Both the position numbers and the translations under genes were made by a program. The notes below the pieces were generated by a model, which saw nothing but the letters and a program-made list of their open reading frames with translations, ran no database searches and had not been told where the DNA came from. This document shows, piece after piece, positions 1 to 8,096 of a stretch of 64,000 nucleotides of DNA (position 1 is the stretch's first letter; each line of letters begins with the position of its first letter). Source of the DNA: Oscillospiraceae bacterium. GTDB lineage: Bacteria; Bacillota_A; Clostridia; Oscillospirales; Ruminococcaceae. The stretch is from contig JAGAJA010000088.1 of the NCBI GenBank assembly GCA_017829075.1, positions 1 to 64,000 of the forward strand, given 5' to 3'.

Positions 1-114
1 TGCCTTACAGAACTGAAAGGGTATCAGGCCGCTGTCGGCAAGCCAGTCATCCAGCCCCGCCGTCCAAACAGCCTCCTGGACAAGGTGCGCTATATGTTTC
101 AGAAGATAATGTAA
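1..114 (+). CDS. C-terminal end of an unidentified protein (partial)
   Basis: An open frame enters from the left edge and stops at TAA 112-114, giving about 37 residues that end in [12 protein letters not shown]. Its composition ([11 protein letters not shown] near the left) reads like real protein, unlike the proline-rich translation of the next frame. I do not recognise the family. It ends 12 bases before the HTH gene, so the two could be one operon, for example a toxin followed by an antitoxin-like regulator, but that is only a guess from spacing. Confidence 0.35.
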   Translation, partial: CLTELKGYQAAVGKPVIQPRRPNSLLDKVRYMFQKIM

Positions 115-125
115 CGTCTTGCGCA

Positions 126-350
126 ATGCAAGCGTTCATTCCCGACATTGATTCCGACGAGGTAAAGAGCATAAGAAACTCTCTAAACATGACGCAGGTT
201 ATTTTTGCCGCTGTCATGGGTGTTTCCGTAAAGACCGTAGAGGCTTGGGAAAGCGGCACAAACACTCCGTCCGGAACAGCAAGAAGAATGCTTTATATGC
301 TGAAAACTGACCCGACTATCCCCGAAAAATTCAACCTCTATTGCAGATAA
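126..350 (+). CDS. Small HTH (XRE/HigA-like) DNA-binding protein
   Basis: This 74-residue protein is almost entirely one helix-turn-helix domain. The segment SLNMTQVIFAAVMGVSVKTV (residues about 19-38) is a typical XRE helix-turn-helix, followed by VEAWESGTNTPSG, the signature seen in HigA/NadS-type antitoxins and related regulators. The frame stays open to the left edge, but upstream residues look non-coding, so ATG 126 is preferred although it has no clear Shine-Dalgarno. It converges on the pilus operon and shares a terminator hairpin with it. Likely role: transcriptional repressor of a toxin-antitoxin pair or of the mobile element (inference). Confidence 0.65.
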   Translation: MQAFIPDIDSDEVKSIRNSLNMTQVIFAAVMGVSVKTVEAWESGTNTPSGTARRMLYMLKTDPTIPEKFNLYCR

Positions 351-356
351 GGCTAT

Positions 357-384
357 CCGCTCCGAGTATTCGGGGCGGTTTCTT
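357..384. terminator. Bidirectional terminator hairpin
   Basis: CCGCTCCGA (357-365) pairs with TCGGGGCGG (370-378), allowing one G-U pair, with a short loop and a following TTTCTTATT. It sits in the 39-base gap between the convergent HTH gene and pilus operon and can serve both. Confidence 0.6.
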
Positions 385-389
385 ATTCA

Positions 390-902
390 TTAAAACTTTG
401 CTTTCCATTCCGACTTTACCTCCAGCGTATAGCGCATTGGGGCAAGGCTTGACCATGCAAAATCATAGGGTATTTCAACCTCTATCGTTCCCTCAACGGA
501 GAATTTCTCTGCTGTGCTTGTGTCGCCGGGAGCGCGGGGAGCCGGGGTTACTGAAAAGGTAATGTTCTTTATCGTGCATTGTGCTATTTCGCCGTTGGAC
601 ATGGCATTATTCATATACTGCATGATTTGCGCTTTAGTCGCGGTATGTGATTCACGCCACACATAGCCGCCTGTGTTAGAATAGCTTGCTGCCTGTCCCT
701 CGCGCACATTCTGATATAGTTTCGCATAATTTGACACCGAAACATGAATGATAGCGTCCTCATACTTGTCGCGAATTGCTGCCGCCTCGATATTTATGCG
801 GATAACCTCAAAAATACCAAAGGCAAGCAGCATTACAACGATAACAATAACCGAGGTCATGACCGTAGAAAAGCCCTTGTTGGAGCGTAACCTTTTAAGC
901 AT
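390..902 (-). CDS. TadE/TadF-like pseudopilin
   Basis: 170 residues starting at ATG 902-900. The N-terminus has a short basic leader and SNKGFSTVM followed by a long hydrophobic helix (about residues 13-33), the layout of type IV/Flp pilins cut after Gly by a prepilin peptidase. The glutamate usual at +5 is missing (Met instead). The rest is an exported domain of the TadE-like type. Its start overlaps the upstream gene's stop by 8 bases, which implies translational coupling. A longer in-frame start at 971 is unlikely because it would overlap the upstream gene by 77 bases. It is the last gene of the Tad-like run. Probably a minor pilin; the exact subfamily is uncertain. Confidence 0.65.
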   Translation of the reverse strand: MLKRLRSNKGFSTVMTSVIVIVVMLLAFGIFEVIRINIEAAAIRDKYEDAIIHVSVSNYAKLYQNVREGQAASYSNTGGYVWRESHTATKAQIMQYMNNAMSNGEIAQCTIKNITFSVTPAPRAPGDTSTAEKFSVEGTIEVEIPYDFAWSSLAPMRYTLEVKSEWKAKF

Positions 903-1302
903 TTTTCCAGTACACCTCCGAGATACCGTTTGCGCTGGATGTAATTGTGATCGGGTGCCCGGTAAAAACAAAGAACGATAAGTCCACTTGTGTGGATACT
1001 GTCACGGTGAATGTATCGCCTATCTGTATCTTACCGTTTTTCGACCAGACAACGGTTGGGGTAATTCCACTGGTTTCGTTTAGCCGTTCAAGCCGTGCGG
1101 TGGTTTCGCTGCCTACTCTGCCGGCAATCTCTGCCTCACGGCAAAGCTCGTTCGCGTAATTGTTCAGAGTCATTTTCGTAAGGAAAACGGGGGCAACGGT
1201 GATTATGAACATCAGCATCATTACCATTATCATCACGAAAATCGTAACGCCGATATAGGTACTGCCTTTCTTTTCAGCAAGCCGTTTTATGTACTTACGC
1301 AT
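895..1302 (-). CDS. DUF4320-like, TadE-type membrane-anchored protein
   Basis: 135 residues starting at MRKYIKRLAEKKG (ATG 1302-1300, preceded by AGGAGG). A basic leader ending KKG is followed by one long hydrophobic stretch (VTIFVMIMVMMLMFIITVAP, about residues 19-38) and a small extracytoplasmic domain. This matches the layout of DUF4320 proteins that accompany TadA/B/C genes in Firmicutes mobile elements (recalled family, not searched). It is likely a pseudopilin processed by the peptidase encoded at 6177-6581. Like its neighbour it lacks the +5 Glu. Confidence 0.6.
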   Translation of the reverse strand: MRKYIKRLAEKKGSTYIGVTIFVMIMVMMLMFIITVAPVFLTKMTLNNYANELCREAEIAGRVGSETTARLERLNETSGITPTVVWSKNGKIQIGDTFTVTVSTQVDLSFFVFTGHPITITSSANGISEVYWKNA

Positions 1303-1312
1303 ACATACCTCC

Positions 1313-2260
1313 TTAAAAGCTGAACAGCGTACCAAAGCTGTCAAACATGGTTGTTCCGAGAACGACAACATAGAGGAGCAGCATTACGAACAGTAGAACC
1401 ATTGACAGCCTGTTGATTTTCGGCGGTATCTTCAGCGCAAAGTTGCGGAGTATCTGCTTTTGGTATTCGGAAAAACGATATATGAGCGTTTCCCAGTAGA
1501 CGTGCGTATCCGAGCCACGCGCCATTTCGATAAGTCCTCTTGTTACCTCGGAAAGCTGCGTAGAGCCTATTCTGCCCTCAAATCTGGTGATAGCAGCCTC
1601 CCAATTTGAAGAACGCATATCGGCTATGGTTATCTCTAATTCCTCGCGGAAATACGGTGAGAATGTGTCCTTGTGCTTTTCGAGAATGGAGAGGACATTG
1701 TGGTCGGTTTTTATCTCCTGCGCTATTGCACCGACAAAGCGCGGAAGATCGGTGTCTATCTGTTCTCGTTTCATTTTGATAGCCTCGGAGATTTTTTCCT
1801 GCGCATTTGTGTACTGTAACACGCCGAGAACAACCATGAGCAGAGCAAATATCACCGGAACAGCCTGTACATACTGATTGTCTATCATTGACGCGACAAG
1901 TGCGCCGAGGATATAAACGGGAATTCCGAGCAGAGCGTATGCGCCTGCCTTGACGATAGCTCTTGCCTCGTAAAGCTGCGGCGACATGGATATGTGCGCT
2001 ATTTTCAGATTAGCCTCTAACTGCTTTTGCCGTATATCCGACATTGGCAGCAGCTTTGACACAAACAGAGCCGCGTTGTTGTACATTTGCGAAAGCCCGT
2101 CCGGTGCGGGACGGTTGCGGGGTCCAATCGCTCTTATCGCCGCCGTTGTCTTTGAGGACGGCACTTTAAGCAGAACAAGCGCAAATGAATACGCACCTCC
2201 TGCAAAAAGCAGACAGGCGGCAAGCGCCATAGCTTTCAGAGAAATGTCAATTAAGCTCAA
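1313..2260 (-). CDS. TadC-like inner-membrane platform protein
   Basis: 315 residues with hydrophobic segments near residues 8-30, at about 108-155 (two helices) and at the C-terminus (about 284-306), separated by a cytoplasmic helical region. This is the type II secretion F (GspF/TadC) architecture. TadC pairs with TadB to form the platform that TadA drives during pilus assembly. It sits 5 bases after tadB-like 2266-3192, in the conserved order TadA-TadB-TadC. The sequence is diverged and identification relies on topology plus gene order. Confidence 0.75.
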   Translation of the reverse strand: MSLIDISLKAMALAACLLFAGGAYSFALVLLKVPSSKTTAAIRAIGPRNRPAPDGLSQMYNNAALFVSKLLPMSDIRQKQLEANLKIAHISMSPQLYEARAIVKAGAYALLGIPVYILGALVASMIDNQYVQAVPVIFALLMVVLGVLQYTNAQEKISEAIKMKREQIDTDLPRFVGAIAQEIKTDHNVLSILEKHKDTFSPYFREELEITIADMRSSNWEAAITRFEGRIGSTQLSEVTRGLIEMARGSDTHVYWETLIYRFSEYQKQILRNFALKIPPKINRLSMVLLFVMLLLYVVVLGTTMFDSFGTLFSF

Positions 2261-2265
2261 TCAGA

Positions 2266-3192
2266 TCACCTCTTATATTCAATGGGCTGGGTGTACTTGT
2301 ATGTGAGGGCAATAACGATAATGACCGTAACAGCTACTACGCAATTCACTATCTGACCGGCAAGCGTTTCTGTGAGAACAGCAAACCAGTCCGCGTTGAG
2401 GAAAAAAATCAGCGGATAATTCGCAAGGACAAGCCCTATCATGGTGAACACCTCTTTGCGCGGCTGCATTATCATGTTTTTCAGTTCCGCATTAACTATG
2501 CGAATATCCGAAAGACGCGCCGCCAAAGGCTGGAGTGAGAATTTCTGTTCGGAATTATCCTGGCACTCTATCAGCGTATCGCACCATTCGTGGAAAATTT
2601 CGTTATCAATCTCGTCCTTGAGCTGTTCGATAGCAAGTTTGACATTGGAGGAAATCATATCCACACGGGTGAGAAAGTTGATGAAAGCGTACTGTACAGG
2701 AGGGTTGATGTGGTCAATGGATTGTCTTACCGCATAGGCTATATCGCCGTTTGATATGTAATTCGTTGTGATGATGGACAACGCTGTTTCAAGTTCCTCC
2801 GCGATATGAGCCTTGTAGCTGGAAAGGAGCAGCTTAACATACACATACGGTATTACAAAAGCTGCGGCAATAAGCACTACTGAAATGAGAAGATTGTTGA
2901 ACAACGCACCAAGCAGCACTCCAACAACACCGCCGACAACCGCCGCGGTGATAAGCAGAGAAAACTTGTTTTGGGAATGCGTTGCCGCAAGAGCGTTCGT
3001 GATGTTGTCGATCATGCGCTGCATACGCGACTTTTTTATCTTGCCCTGCGTCACAAGTACCTTGTATTTAAGGCTGCGGTCACGGTGGAGCAGCGACATA
3101 ATATCATCTGTTATCCTCTGCGGAGAAAGTCCGAGAAGAATGACTACGGCGGCGGAAAGCAGCAGCGCCGCAAGCAGATAAATCACCTTCAT
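2266..3192 (-). CDS. TadB-like inner-membrane platform protein
   Basis: 308 residues. An N-terminal hydrophobic helix (residues 4-22) is followed by a cytoplasmic basic stretch, two central membrane helices (about 79-118) and a C-terminal pair (about 251-302). This is the GspF-like TadB topology. It lies 2 bases downstream of the TadA ATPase and 5 bases upstream of the TadC-like gene. Expected role: polytopic platform at the base of the Tad machine, where pilin or another substrate is handled. Assignment to TadB rather than TadC is by order. Confidence 0.75.
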   Translation of the reverse strand: MKVIYLLAALLLSAAVVILLGLSPQRITDDIMSLLHRDRSLKYKVLVTQGKIKKSRMQRMIDNITNALAATHSQNKFSLLITAAVVGGVVGVLLGALFNNLLISVVLIAAAFVIPYVYVKLLLSSYKAHIAEELETALSIITTNYISNGDIAYAVRQSIDHINPPVQYAFINFLTRVDMISSNVKLAIEQLKDEIDNEIFHEWCDTLIECQDNSEQKFSLQPLAARLSDIRIVNAELKNMIMQPRKEVFTMIGLVLANYPLIFFLNADWFAVLTETLAGQIVNCVVAVTVIIVIALTYKYTQPIEYKR

Positions 3193-3194
3193 AG

Positions 3195-4637
3195 TTATAC
3201 CCTCCCGTATATTTCAAGCTTGTCCTTCGGTACGCCGTTGTCGCGCAGGCGCTTCATAAAGTTTTCGGTGGGCGGATTGACCTTGACGTGCTTGCCGATT
3301 ATTCTCGCCGTTCCGTCCGGGTTACGCACCTCGTCAATAATATCGTAACGATAGAGGGTGCGGGTTTCGTACTTTCCTTTCTCACCCTGAATACATTCCG
3401 CTATTTCCATGATGTGGCGTGATCCGTCATCAAGCTGCTTGAGGTAAATTCCGATAGGGAATGCCTCTGTTACAAGTGAGAGAATAGTATCAAGCGGCAG
3501 AGAGTGTGCCTGCAGGCAGAGCGTTGCAAGGCGGGTGTATATCTGGTGTGTGGAGGACGCGTGTGTGGTCGTAAGAACGGTGTGTCCTGTTCGGGCTGCT
3601 TCCTGCGCCTGCCACGCTTCCTCGTTTTTCATTTCAGCAACGCAAATTGAGTTAGGGTGCATGGTAAGGCACATAGTAAGCAGCTTTGCTAATGTTACGT
3701 CCCTCGCCGGGTCATCGGTTTCCTTTGTGACGAGATGAAGAACGTCGTTGACAACATTACCGTTTTCGTCTCGCTTTACAAGGTCAAATTCTCTCACGGA
3801 TTTTTCAAGCGTAATCAGGCGCTTGTTGTTCGGATAGTTTGACATTATATCCGCCATAATGGTGGTCTTTCCTGAGCCTGTTTCACCGGCATAGCACTGC
3901 GAAATGCCGTGAATAAAGCAGGTCACAAGGAAATCGTATTCCTCCTCGCTGACCATGCCCGACTCGATAAACTGCTCGCGGGTTATCTTTGAGGGGTTTA
4001 CGATACGGATAGACGCGCAGGCACCGCGGGCATTGTCACAAATATCCGTATATCCTGCGGTTACACGGATATTTGAGCCGAGAAAACCTGTTGCGATAGG
4101 CTTTGAGCTGTCCCAAGTGATGTGATTGTGGTGCAGCAGACGTTTCAGCACGTCCACAAGATGTCCTGCGTCCTTGAAATGCTCCGCCTTGAAACGTGCG
4201 CCCTTTGCGGGAATAATCTCCACATCGTCCCAGCCGTTGATGTTTATTTCCTCTATATCCTTTCGGAGCAGCCACGGAGTAAGGATAGAATACTCTGCCA
4301 TTTCAATGTAAAGTTTGTCGGCTACCTCGCCCAGCGTCATATTCGGGACATAATAGTTGTTGTCCTTCATATACTGCTTGATAAGGCGTTTCATCATATC
4401 CTTTTTGTCGGCTTCGTAAAGCTCCACAGCGTAGTTTTCAGCCATGTGCTGCTGTACGCGGGAAAGAAGGGTGTCGAAAGGAATGAAGGAGCGTTCTATT
4501 TCCTTTACGCTTTTATCGGATATCTCAGAGAAATCTGACTTGTCCTTTTTCTTGCGGGATTTAGTTTCCGCAGCTTCCTTTACCTCCGCATATTCACCTT
4601 CGTTATCTGCGGTCTTTTTCTTGAAAAAACTGAGCAT
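3195..4637 (-). CDS. TadA/CpaF-family secretion ATPase
   Basis: 480-residue hexameric secretion ATPase of the VirB11/GspE superfamily. Walker A is GETGSGKTT (about residues 251-259). An N-terminal domain (about 45-200) includes EININGWDDVEI, typical of CpaF. Downstream are AEMKNEEAWQAQEAARTGHT (Walker B/Asp box region) and THASSTHQIYTRL with the His box. A charged, Lys-rich N-terminal tail precedes the family domain. It overlaps the TadZ-like gene by one base (ATGA). It would power pilus assembly or, in this context, possibly substrate transfer. Confidence 0.9.
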   Translation of the reverse strand: MLSFFKKKTADNEGEYAEVKEAAETKSRKKKDKSDFSEISDKSVKEIERSFIPFDTLLSRVQQHMAENYAVELYEADKKDMMKRLIKQYMKDNNYYVPNMTLGEVADKLYIEMAEYSILTPWLLRKDIEEININGWDDVEIIPAKGARFKAEHFKDAGHLVDVLKRLLHHNHITWDSSKPIATGFLGSNIRVTAGYTDICDNARGACASIRIVNPSKITREQFIESGMVSEEEYDFLVTCFIHGISQCYAGETGSGKTTIMADIMSNYPNNKRLITLEKSVREFDLVKRDENGNVVNDVLHLVTKETDDPARDVTLAKLLTMCLTMHPNSICVAEMKNEEAWQAQEAARTGHTVLTTTHASSTHQIYTRLATLCLQAHSLPLDTILSLVTEAFPIGIYLKQLDDGSRHIMEIAECIQGEKGKYETRTLYRYDIIDEVRNPDGTARIIGKHVKVNPPTENFMKRLRDNGVPKDKLEIYGRV

Positions 4638-5377
4638 TACTTCTTACCTCCGATAAGCGATTTTGCGAGCTTGTTTATTGCGTGGTTATATGCGCTGTCC
4701 GACACTCCGTTTCGGAGGATAGCCGCCTGATTGAACGCCTCGGCGGCGTGGGTGCTGAAAGGTATCTCGCCGGATATTCTGCCGAGGGCATTACGCATAG
4801 CGGCAACGTCCTGCTTGAACGAATTTCCCAGCGCAAGGGCGCGGATAAAGTGCTTGTATTGATACTGCTCACTCTGTAAAACAGGCTCCTGTGAGCCGTC
4901 AAACACAAGTCCGTTAATATCCGCGGTGAACAGCTCCACGGTCTTTGTTGCAGACATGATAGACCATGCTGTCATTTTTGAGGTGATAACGGTTGACATA
5001 CAATCAATTATCACATAGTCGGCGCTGCTGCGGAGATAGGAGAAAATCTGTGCAAGGCGCGTATCATCGGGCGGAGGGAAAGAATTCTCGTTCTCACGGA
5101 TATTGTAGCCAAGCACCATTATCTTATCAGTAATGGGCAGCAGATTTCGACGTAAGTCGGTTTCCTCAAACGAAACATTCGACAGGCACTTTCCGAGAGA
5201 ACCGTCAAACTTGCTTTCGTGCGGTGCAACAATAGGTATCAGCGGTTTGGTGGTATCAGTTCCGACAACGATAATATCCGCTTTCGGCTCAATGCGGGAA
5301 ATGTTGTGTGCAAGAGCAAGAGAGGTCGTTGTCTTGTATGCGCCCGAGCTGCCGTATATTGAAAAAATCTTACCCAA
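4637..5377 (-). CDS. TadZ/CpaE-like deviant P-loop ATPase
   Basis: 246 residues of ParA/MinD-like fold. The P-loop is GSSGAYKTTT (residues 9-18), which keeps the GxxGxxKT core but lacks the signature first lysine of MinD proteins. VVGTDTTKPL (about 36-45) and YVIIDCMSTV (about 119-128) match the switch and Walker B strands. TadZ/CpaE proteins locate the Tad machine in the cell. It is placed between CpaB-like and TadA, with the next gene overlapping its end by one base. A chromosome- or plasmid-partition role is less likely because of the gene neighbourhood. Confidence 0.75.
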   Translation of the reverse strand: MGKIFSIYGSSGAYKTTTSLALAHNISRIEPKADIIVVGTDTTKPLIPIVAPHESKFDGSLGKCLSNVSFEETDLRRNLLPITDKIMVLGYNIRENENSFPPPDDTRLAQIFSYLRSSADYVIIDCMSTVITSKMTAWSIMSATKTVELFTADINGLVFDGSQEPVLQSEQYQYKHFIRALALGNSFKQDVAAMRNALGRISGEIPFSTHAAEAFNQAAILRNGVSDSAYNHAINKLAKSLIGGKK

Positions 5378-6184
5378 TTATTCCACCTCGCTCTCTGTGC
5401 TTTCGTCATAAATCTCGGCGGTATTAAAAACCGCCTCTGTTGTTTCATAGTCAACTACACCGAGCAGCTCACGCTGGGCGGCAAGGTATTCGGCTTTATG
5501 TTCGCTGTCGCCGCGGCAGACAAATACTGCATGGAGCGTTGTGTTCTCGCACTCGGCAAGTTTGAGTGCCTGTGTGCGGTCCTGACATATCACGGTTATC
5601 GTTGCATAAAGCGCCTGTTCCTCATCATCGTCCTCGGCAGCATTTACCTGGTCTGCATTGTAGGTATCGTCCGAGCCGTTGTCCGCGGTAGTCGCTAAAA
5701 CCTCGATATACTGTAATTCATCGTAGATTATAGCCTCATCGTCATTGTCCTCGTTGACAGAGATTATCTGAATTATGTCGCCTGTCTGGAGCTTACCAGA
5801 AAGACCGTTAGCAAAGCTGCGTACTGTTACTGACATAGCGGTTTCGTTCACTCCAAGCTGACGGAGCAGAGTGTCCGAGGTGTCAATGGTGTCGGACAGC
5901 TTGTTTGCGGAGAATGTGTCGCCGGCAAACATAGCGGCTACCGTGTACTTGCCGACGATTTGTTCAGGGTCGGTGATGATATTATCGGGAAGATTGAGAG
6001 TGCCTACCTCAACGGCGGCAAGCATAGAGGGCTGTATCTGCGCTCCCTGGGGAACGTCCTCTTTGAGTCGGATAACGGTTGTTTTCTGTTCAAGCACAAC
6101 AGAAAACAGCGGCGTTATGCCAAAACAAAGAATGATAGCAAGCACAATGAGAATTATGCCGATCAGTGTACGATTTTTAAGCAT
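5378..6184 (-). CDS. CpaB/RcpC-like SAF-domain pilus assembly protein
   Basis: 268 residues from ATG 6184-6182. One N-terminal membrane helix (residues about 6-28) anchors an extracytoplasmic SAF domain that begins VIRLKEDVPQGAQIQPSMLA (about 37-56). A second repeat-like region includes LSGKLQTGDIIQIISV, typical of CpaB/RcpC. The start overlaps the peptidase gene by 8 bases. In Gram-negative Tad systems CpaB works with the secretin; no secretin is present here, as expected for one membrane. A longer start at 6241 would overlap the upstream gene by 65 bases and is rejected. Confidence 0.8.
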   Translation of the reverse strand: MLKNRTLIGIILIVLAIILCFGITPLFSVVLEQKTTVIRLKEDVPQGAQIQPSMLAAVEVGTLNLPDNIITDPEQIVGKYTVAAMFAGDTFSANKLSDTIDTSDTLLRQLGVNETAMSVTVRSFANGLSGKLQTGDIIQIISVNEDNDDEAIIYDELQYIEVLATTADNGSDDTYNADQVNAAEDDDEEQALYATITVICQDRTQALKLAECENTTLHAVFVCRGDSEHKAEYLAAQRELLGVVDYETTEAVFNTAEIYDESTESEVE

Positions 6185-6581
6185 AGAGAAAAACCTCCAA
6201 TAGAAAAACAACCGCATTAGCAGCGCAAATAAACGGTGCAAGCGGCATTTCTTGTTCTTTTTTGATGTGTGCGAATATTTTTGCTGAAATCAGCGCAAGC
6301 AGCACCGCAATAAATCCCGGAACAGCACCGAGCGCAAAGCCAAAGGCAGCGCACAATTTAACATCACCCATACCTATATCCGCTATTAGATTTGCTGCGA
6401 AAAGCGTTATAAATAAAGCAAGCAAGCCTGTTATTCTTGCTGAAAGAGATAGCTCATTCAGAAACGGGCTTGCTGCAACAATTATGAACGGGGCAAAGTT
6501 GCTTATTTCGCGGGTGCGTATATCTTCTGCGGATATATGGGTAAGGTATATGGTGAGTATCACCGATATTGTTAAAACCAT
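6177..6581 (-). CDS. Prepilin peptidase (CpaA/TadV, A24 family)
   Basis: 134 residues, almost all membrane, about four helices. Both catalytic aspartates of A24 proteases are visible: the first in SAEDIRTREISN (about residues 18-29), the second in IGMGDVKLCAAFGFALG (GxGD, about 69-85). It cleaves leader peptides of type IV-like prepilins such as the two pseudopilins at 390-1302. The small size and lack of an N-methylase domain match CpaA/TadV. Its start lies inside the end of the upstream gene (10-base overlap). Confidence 0.88.
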   Translation of the reverse strand: MVLTISVILTIYLTHISAEDIRTREISNFAPFIIVAASPFLNELSLSARITGLLALFITLFAANLIADIGMGDVKLCAAFGFALGAVPGFIAVLLALISAKIFAHIKKEQEMPLAPFICAANAVVFLLEVFLYA

Positions 6582-6898
6582 TTTGATTTGTACACATACC
6601 GGTATCGCCGCTGTGAACGGGCAAAGCGCACCATGTTTTTAACCTGTCCCACTACGGAAAGGCGGGTAATGGGGTCTTTGCGCGTCATCATAATGCTGCC
6701 GGCAGCGCCGATCATCATTGTGAAAACCAGAGCCGCAAGGTTGCCCGTGATAAGCATAAACACAGCCGCGACAACGCCAAAGCAGGCTATTCCGATAAAG
6801 CATTGTTTAAGCTCCGTTCTGCCAAAGCCGACAAAGTATTCCGGCTCGATGTTAAGTCCGTAGGGAATGTATAGCTTTCTGCGATTTTCGTTTTCCAT
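6572..6898 (-). CDS. Small two-helix membrane protein, VirB3/PrgI-like
   Basis: 108 residues. A soluble N-terminus (IPYGLNIEPEYFVGFGRTEL) precedes two adjacent hydrophobic helices (about residues 35-72) and a basic tail rich in Arg and Tyr. This size and topology match VirB3/PrgI-type subunits of Gram-positive type IV secretion systems, usually encoded next to VirB4, but no VirB4 follows here. The assignment rests on topology and place only. It lies between a 71-residue membrane protein and the prepilin peptidase, exactly at the junction of the T4SS-like and Tad-like halves. Confidence 0.5.
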   Translation of the reverse strand: MENENRRKLYIPYGLNIEPEYFVGFGRTELKQCFIGIACFGVVAAVFMLITGNLAALVFTMMIGAAGSIMMTRKDPITRLSVVGQVKNMVRFARSQRRYRYVYKSKWF

Positions 6899-6911
6899 AT
6901 TACACCGCCTT

Positions 6912-7127
6912 TCAGGTAAGATAGCTGACGATTATGTTCTCGATTAAAAACGGGAGCTGCGCTATTACCGCAAAAACAACCGTGTTCTTTAAGCGTTTCT
7001 TGTACTGCGGAGCCTCGTCCGATTCGTGCGTGAGCTTCAGAAAAATGTATATGGCTCGCATAGCAAGTCCGCTGTTTATAGCTATCTGAAGATAGCTGCT
7101 GAGCTGGTCTATCTGTGATGTGTCCAT
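6912..7127 (-). CDS. Unknown 71-residue membrane protein
   Basis: I do not recognise this protein. It has an N-terminal amphipathic or weakly hydrophobic segment (YLQIAINSGLAMRAIYIFLK) and a hydrophobic C-terminal helix (TVVFAVIAQLPFLIENIIVS) separated by a basic loop. It sits 9 bases after the TrbL-like gene and 13 bases before the VirB3-like gene, so it is almost certainly part of the transfer apparatus. A pilin-like or inner-membrane scaffold role would fit (inference). Confidence 0.5.
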   Translation of the reverse strand: MDTSQIDQLSSYLQIAINSGLAMRAIYIFLKLTHESDEAPQYKKRLKNTVVFAVIAQLPFLIENIIVSYLT

Positions 7128-7136
7128 ACTTTCACC

Positions 7137-7985
7137 TTACTTTATTGCTCCGCGCACCATTTGTGCGACTCTGACCGTCTGGAAGAATGTATTTCCTGCC
7201 GTTCCGCCGCCTGTCGGCACAAGAAATTCACGCAGGATACGGGGCGCTGTGGTTGCCGCAAACATACAAGCAATACCCCAAGGAATATTGGTTATATCTA
7301 TCACGTTTGACGATAGCAGGAATGCAAGTCCTATTTTTAACAGCATTATCTGCACGATTGTAGTCACAAACGCTCTAACAAACTGTGTGACATAGTTGCG
7401 GAAAATTCCCTTGTCGTTTTCAAGCAGACCTAAACACGCAAGCGGTATTCCGGCAACCATTACCTGCATCTCCACTCCCCTTGACATAAACTGAAACAGT
7501 AATATGAGATAGAAGATGAAGAACACAAGGCAGGCGAGTACCGGAACAATACCCAGAGAAGCTATGCCTGTCAAGATGGTAGCTGTGTAGTTGGTATCTG
7601 CTCCAAGTTGTGATAGAATTGTGGTCGTTACACTATCGCAAACCTCCACGAAAATATCGTATATCCAGCGGAACATAAGCGCCGTTGCGATTGCTTTCAC
7701 GAAATTCACAAGCAGCATTGTAGGGTCGGTGTCCGGATTACCGTCCGTCCATAGCACATACAAGTCAAAGCCTTTTTTGAGAAATTTCAGCACCATAAGC
7801 GATAGTGCAAGCGAAAACGCCATATCCGAAACGGTTGTAAAGAAATTAACGCCTGTGCATTGCGTCATCATCTCGTCTGCATGGAAAACCATGTCGTACA
7901 GACCGCCAAGCACCAATTCATTCATGAAAGTGGTTACTATTCCGGTTATGAGTGCAACAACAAGCGTTATAATGATAAATACCAT
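7137..7985 (-). CDS. TrbL/VirB6-like polytopic conjugation protein
   Basis: 282 residues starting at ATG 7985-7983, chosen because AAAGGAAA lies about 9 bases upstream. There are about six to seven hydrophobic segments, with the conserved-looking hydrophilic loop between the second and third (YVLWTDGNPDTDPTMLLVNF). The C-terminus carries FLVPTGGGTAG. This is the architecture of VirB6/TrbL proteins, which form the inner-membrane channel for DNA or protein substrates in type IV secretion. The flanking VirD4-type gene and small membrane proteins support this. The exact subfamily is not certain. Confidence 0.7.
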   Translation of the reverse strand: MVFIIITLVVALITGIVTTFMNELVLGGLYDMVFHADEMMTQCTGVNFFTTVSDMAFSLALSLMVLKFLKKGFDLYVLWTDGNPDTDPTMLLVNFVKAIATALMFRWIYDIFVEVCDSVTTTILSQLGADTNYTATILTGIASLGIVPVLACLVFFIFYLILLFQFMSRGVEMQVMVAGIPLACLGLLENDKGIFRNYVTQFVRAFVTTIVQIMLLKIGLAFLLSSNVIDITNIPWGIACMFAATTAPRILREFLVPTGGGTAGNTFFQTVRVAQMVRGAIK

Positions 7986-8010
7986 AAGCGTGTTTCCTTT
8001 CCAAAGCAAG

Positions 8011-8065
8011 AGCCGCAGGGGTGAACGCTCGGCGGAAATGACCGAGGCGTCACGCCTCTGCGGCT
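8011..8065 (-). promoter_or_regulatory. Branched hairpin between pilin-like and TrbL-like genes
   Basis: AGCCGCAG (8011-8018) pairs with CTGCGGCT (8058-8065), enclosing GAGGCG (8044-8049) pairing with CGCCTC (8053-8058, sharing one base with the outer arm). There is no T-run, so it is not a simple terminator. It could be an mRNA processing or stabilising structure that lets the upstream pilin-like message accumulate. Confidence 0.4.
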
Positions 8066-8096
8066 AGCTTTATGCGGATTGGATAGAGGGTGGGTA

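Noticed and set aside
126..350. HTH gene extending upstream of the window
   Set aside because: The frame is open, but its upstream translation is Pro/Arg-rich and the parallel frame 1-114 looks like real protein, so ATG 126 is the better start.
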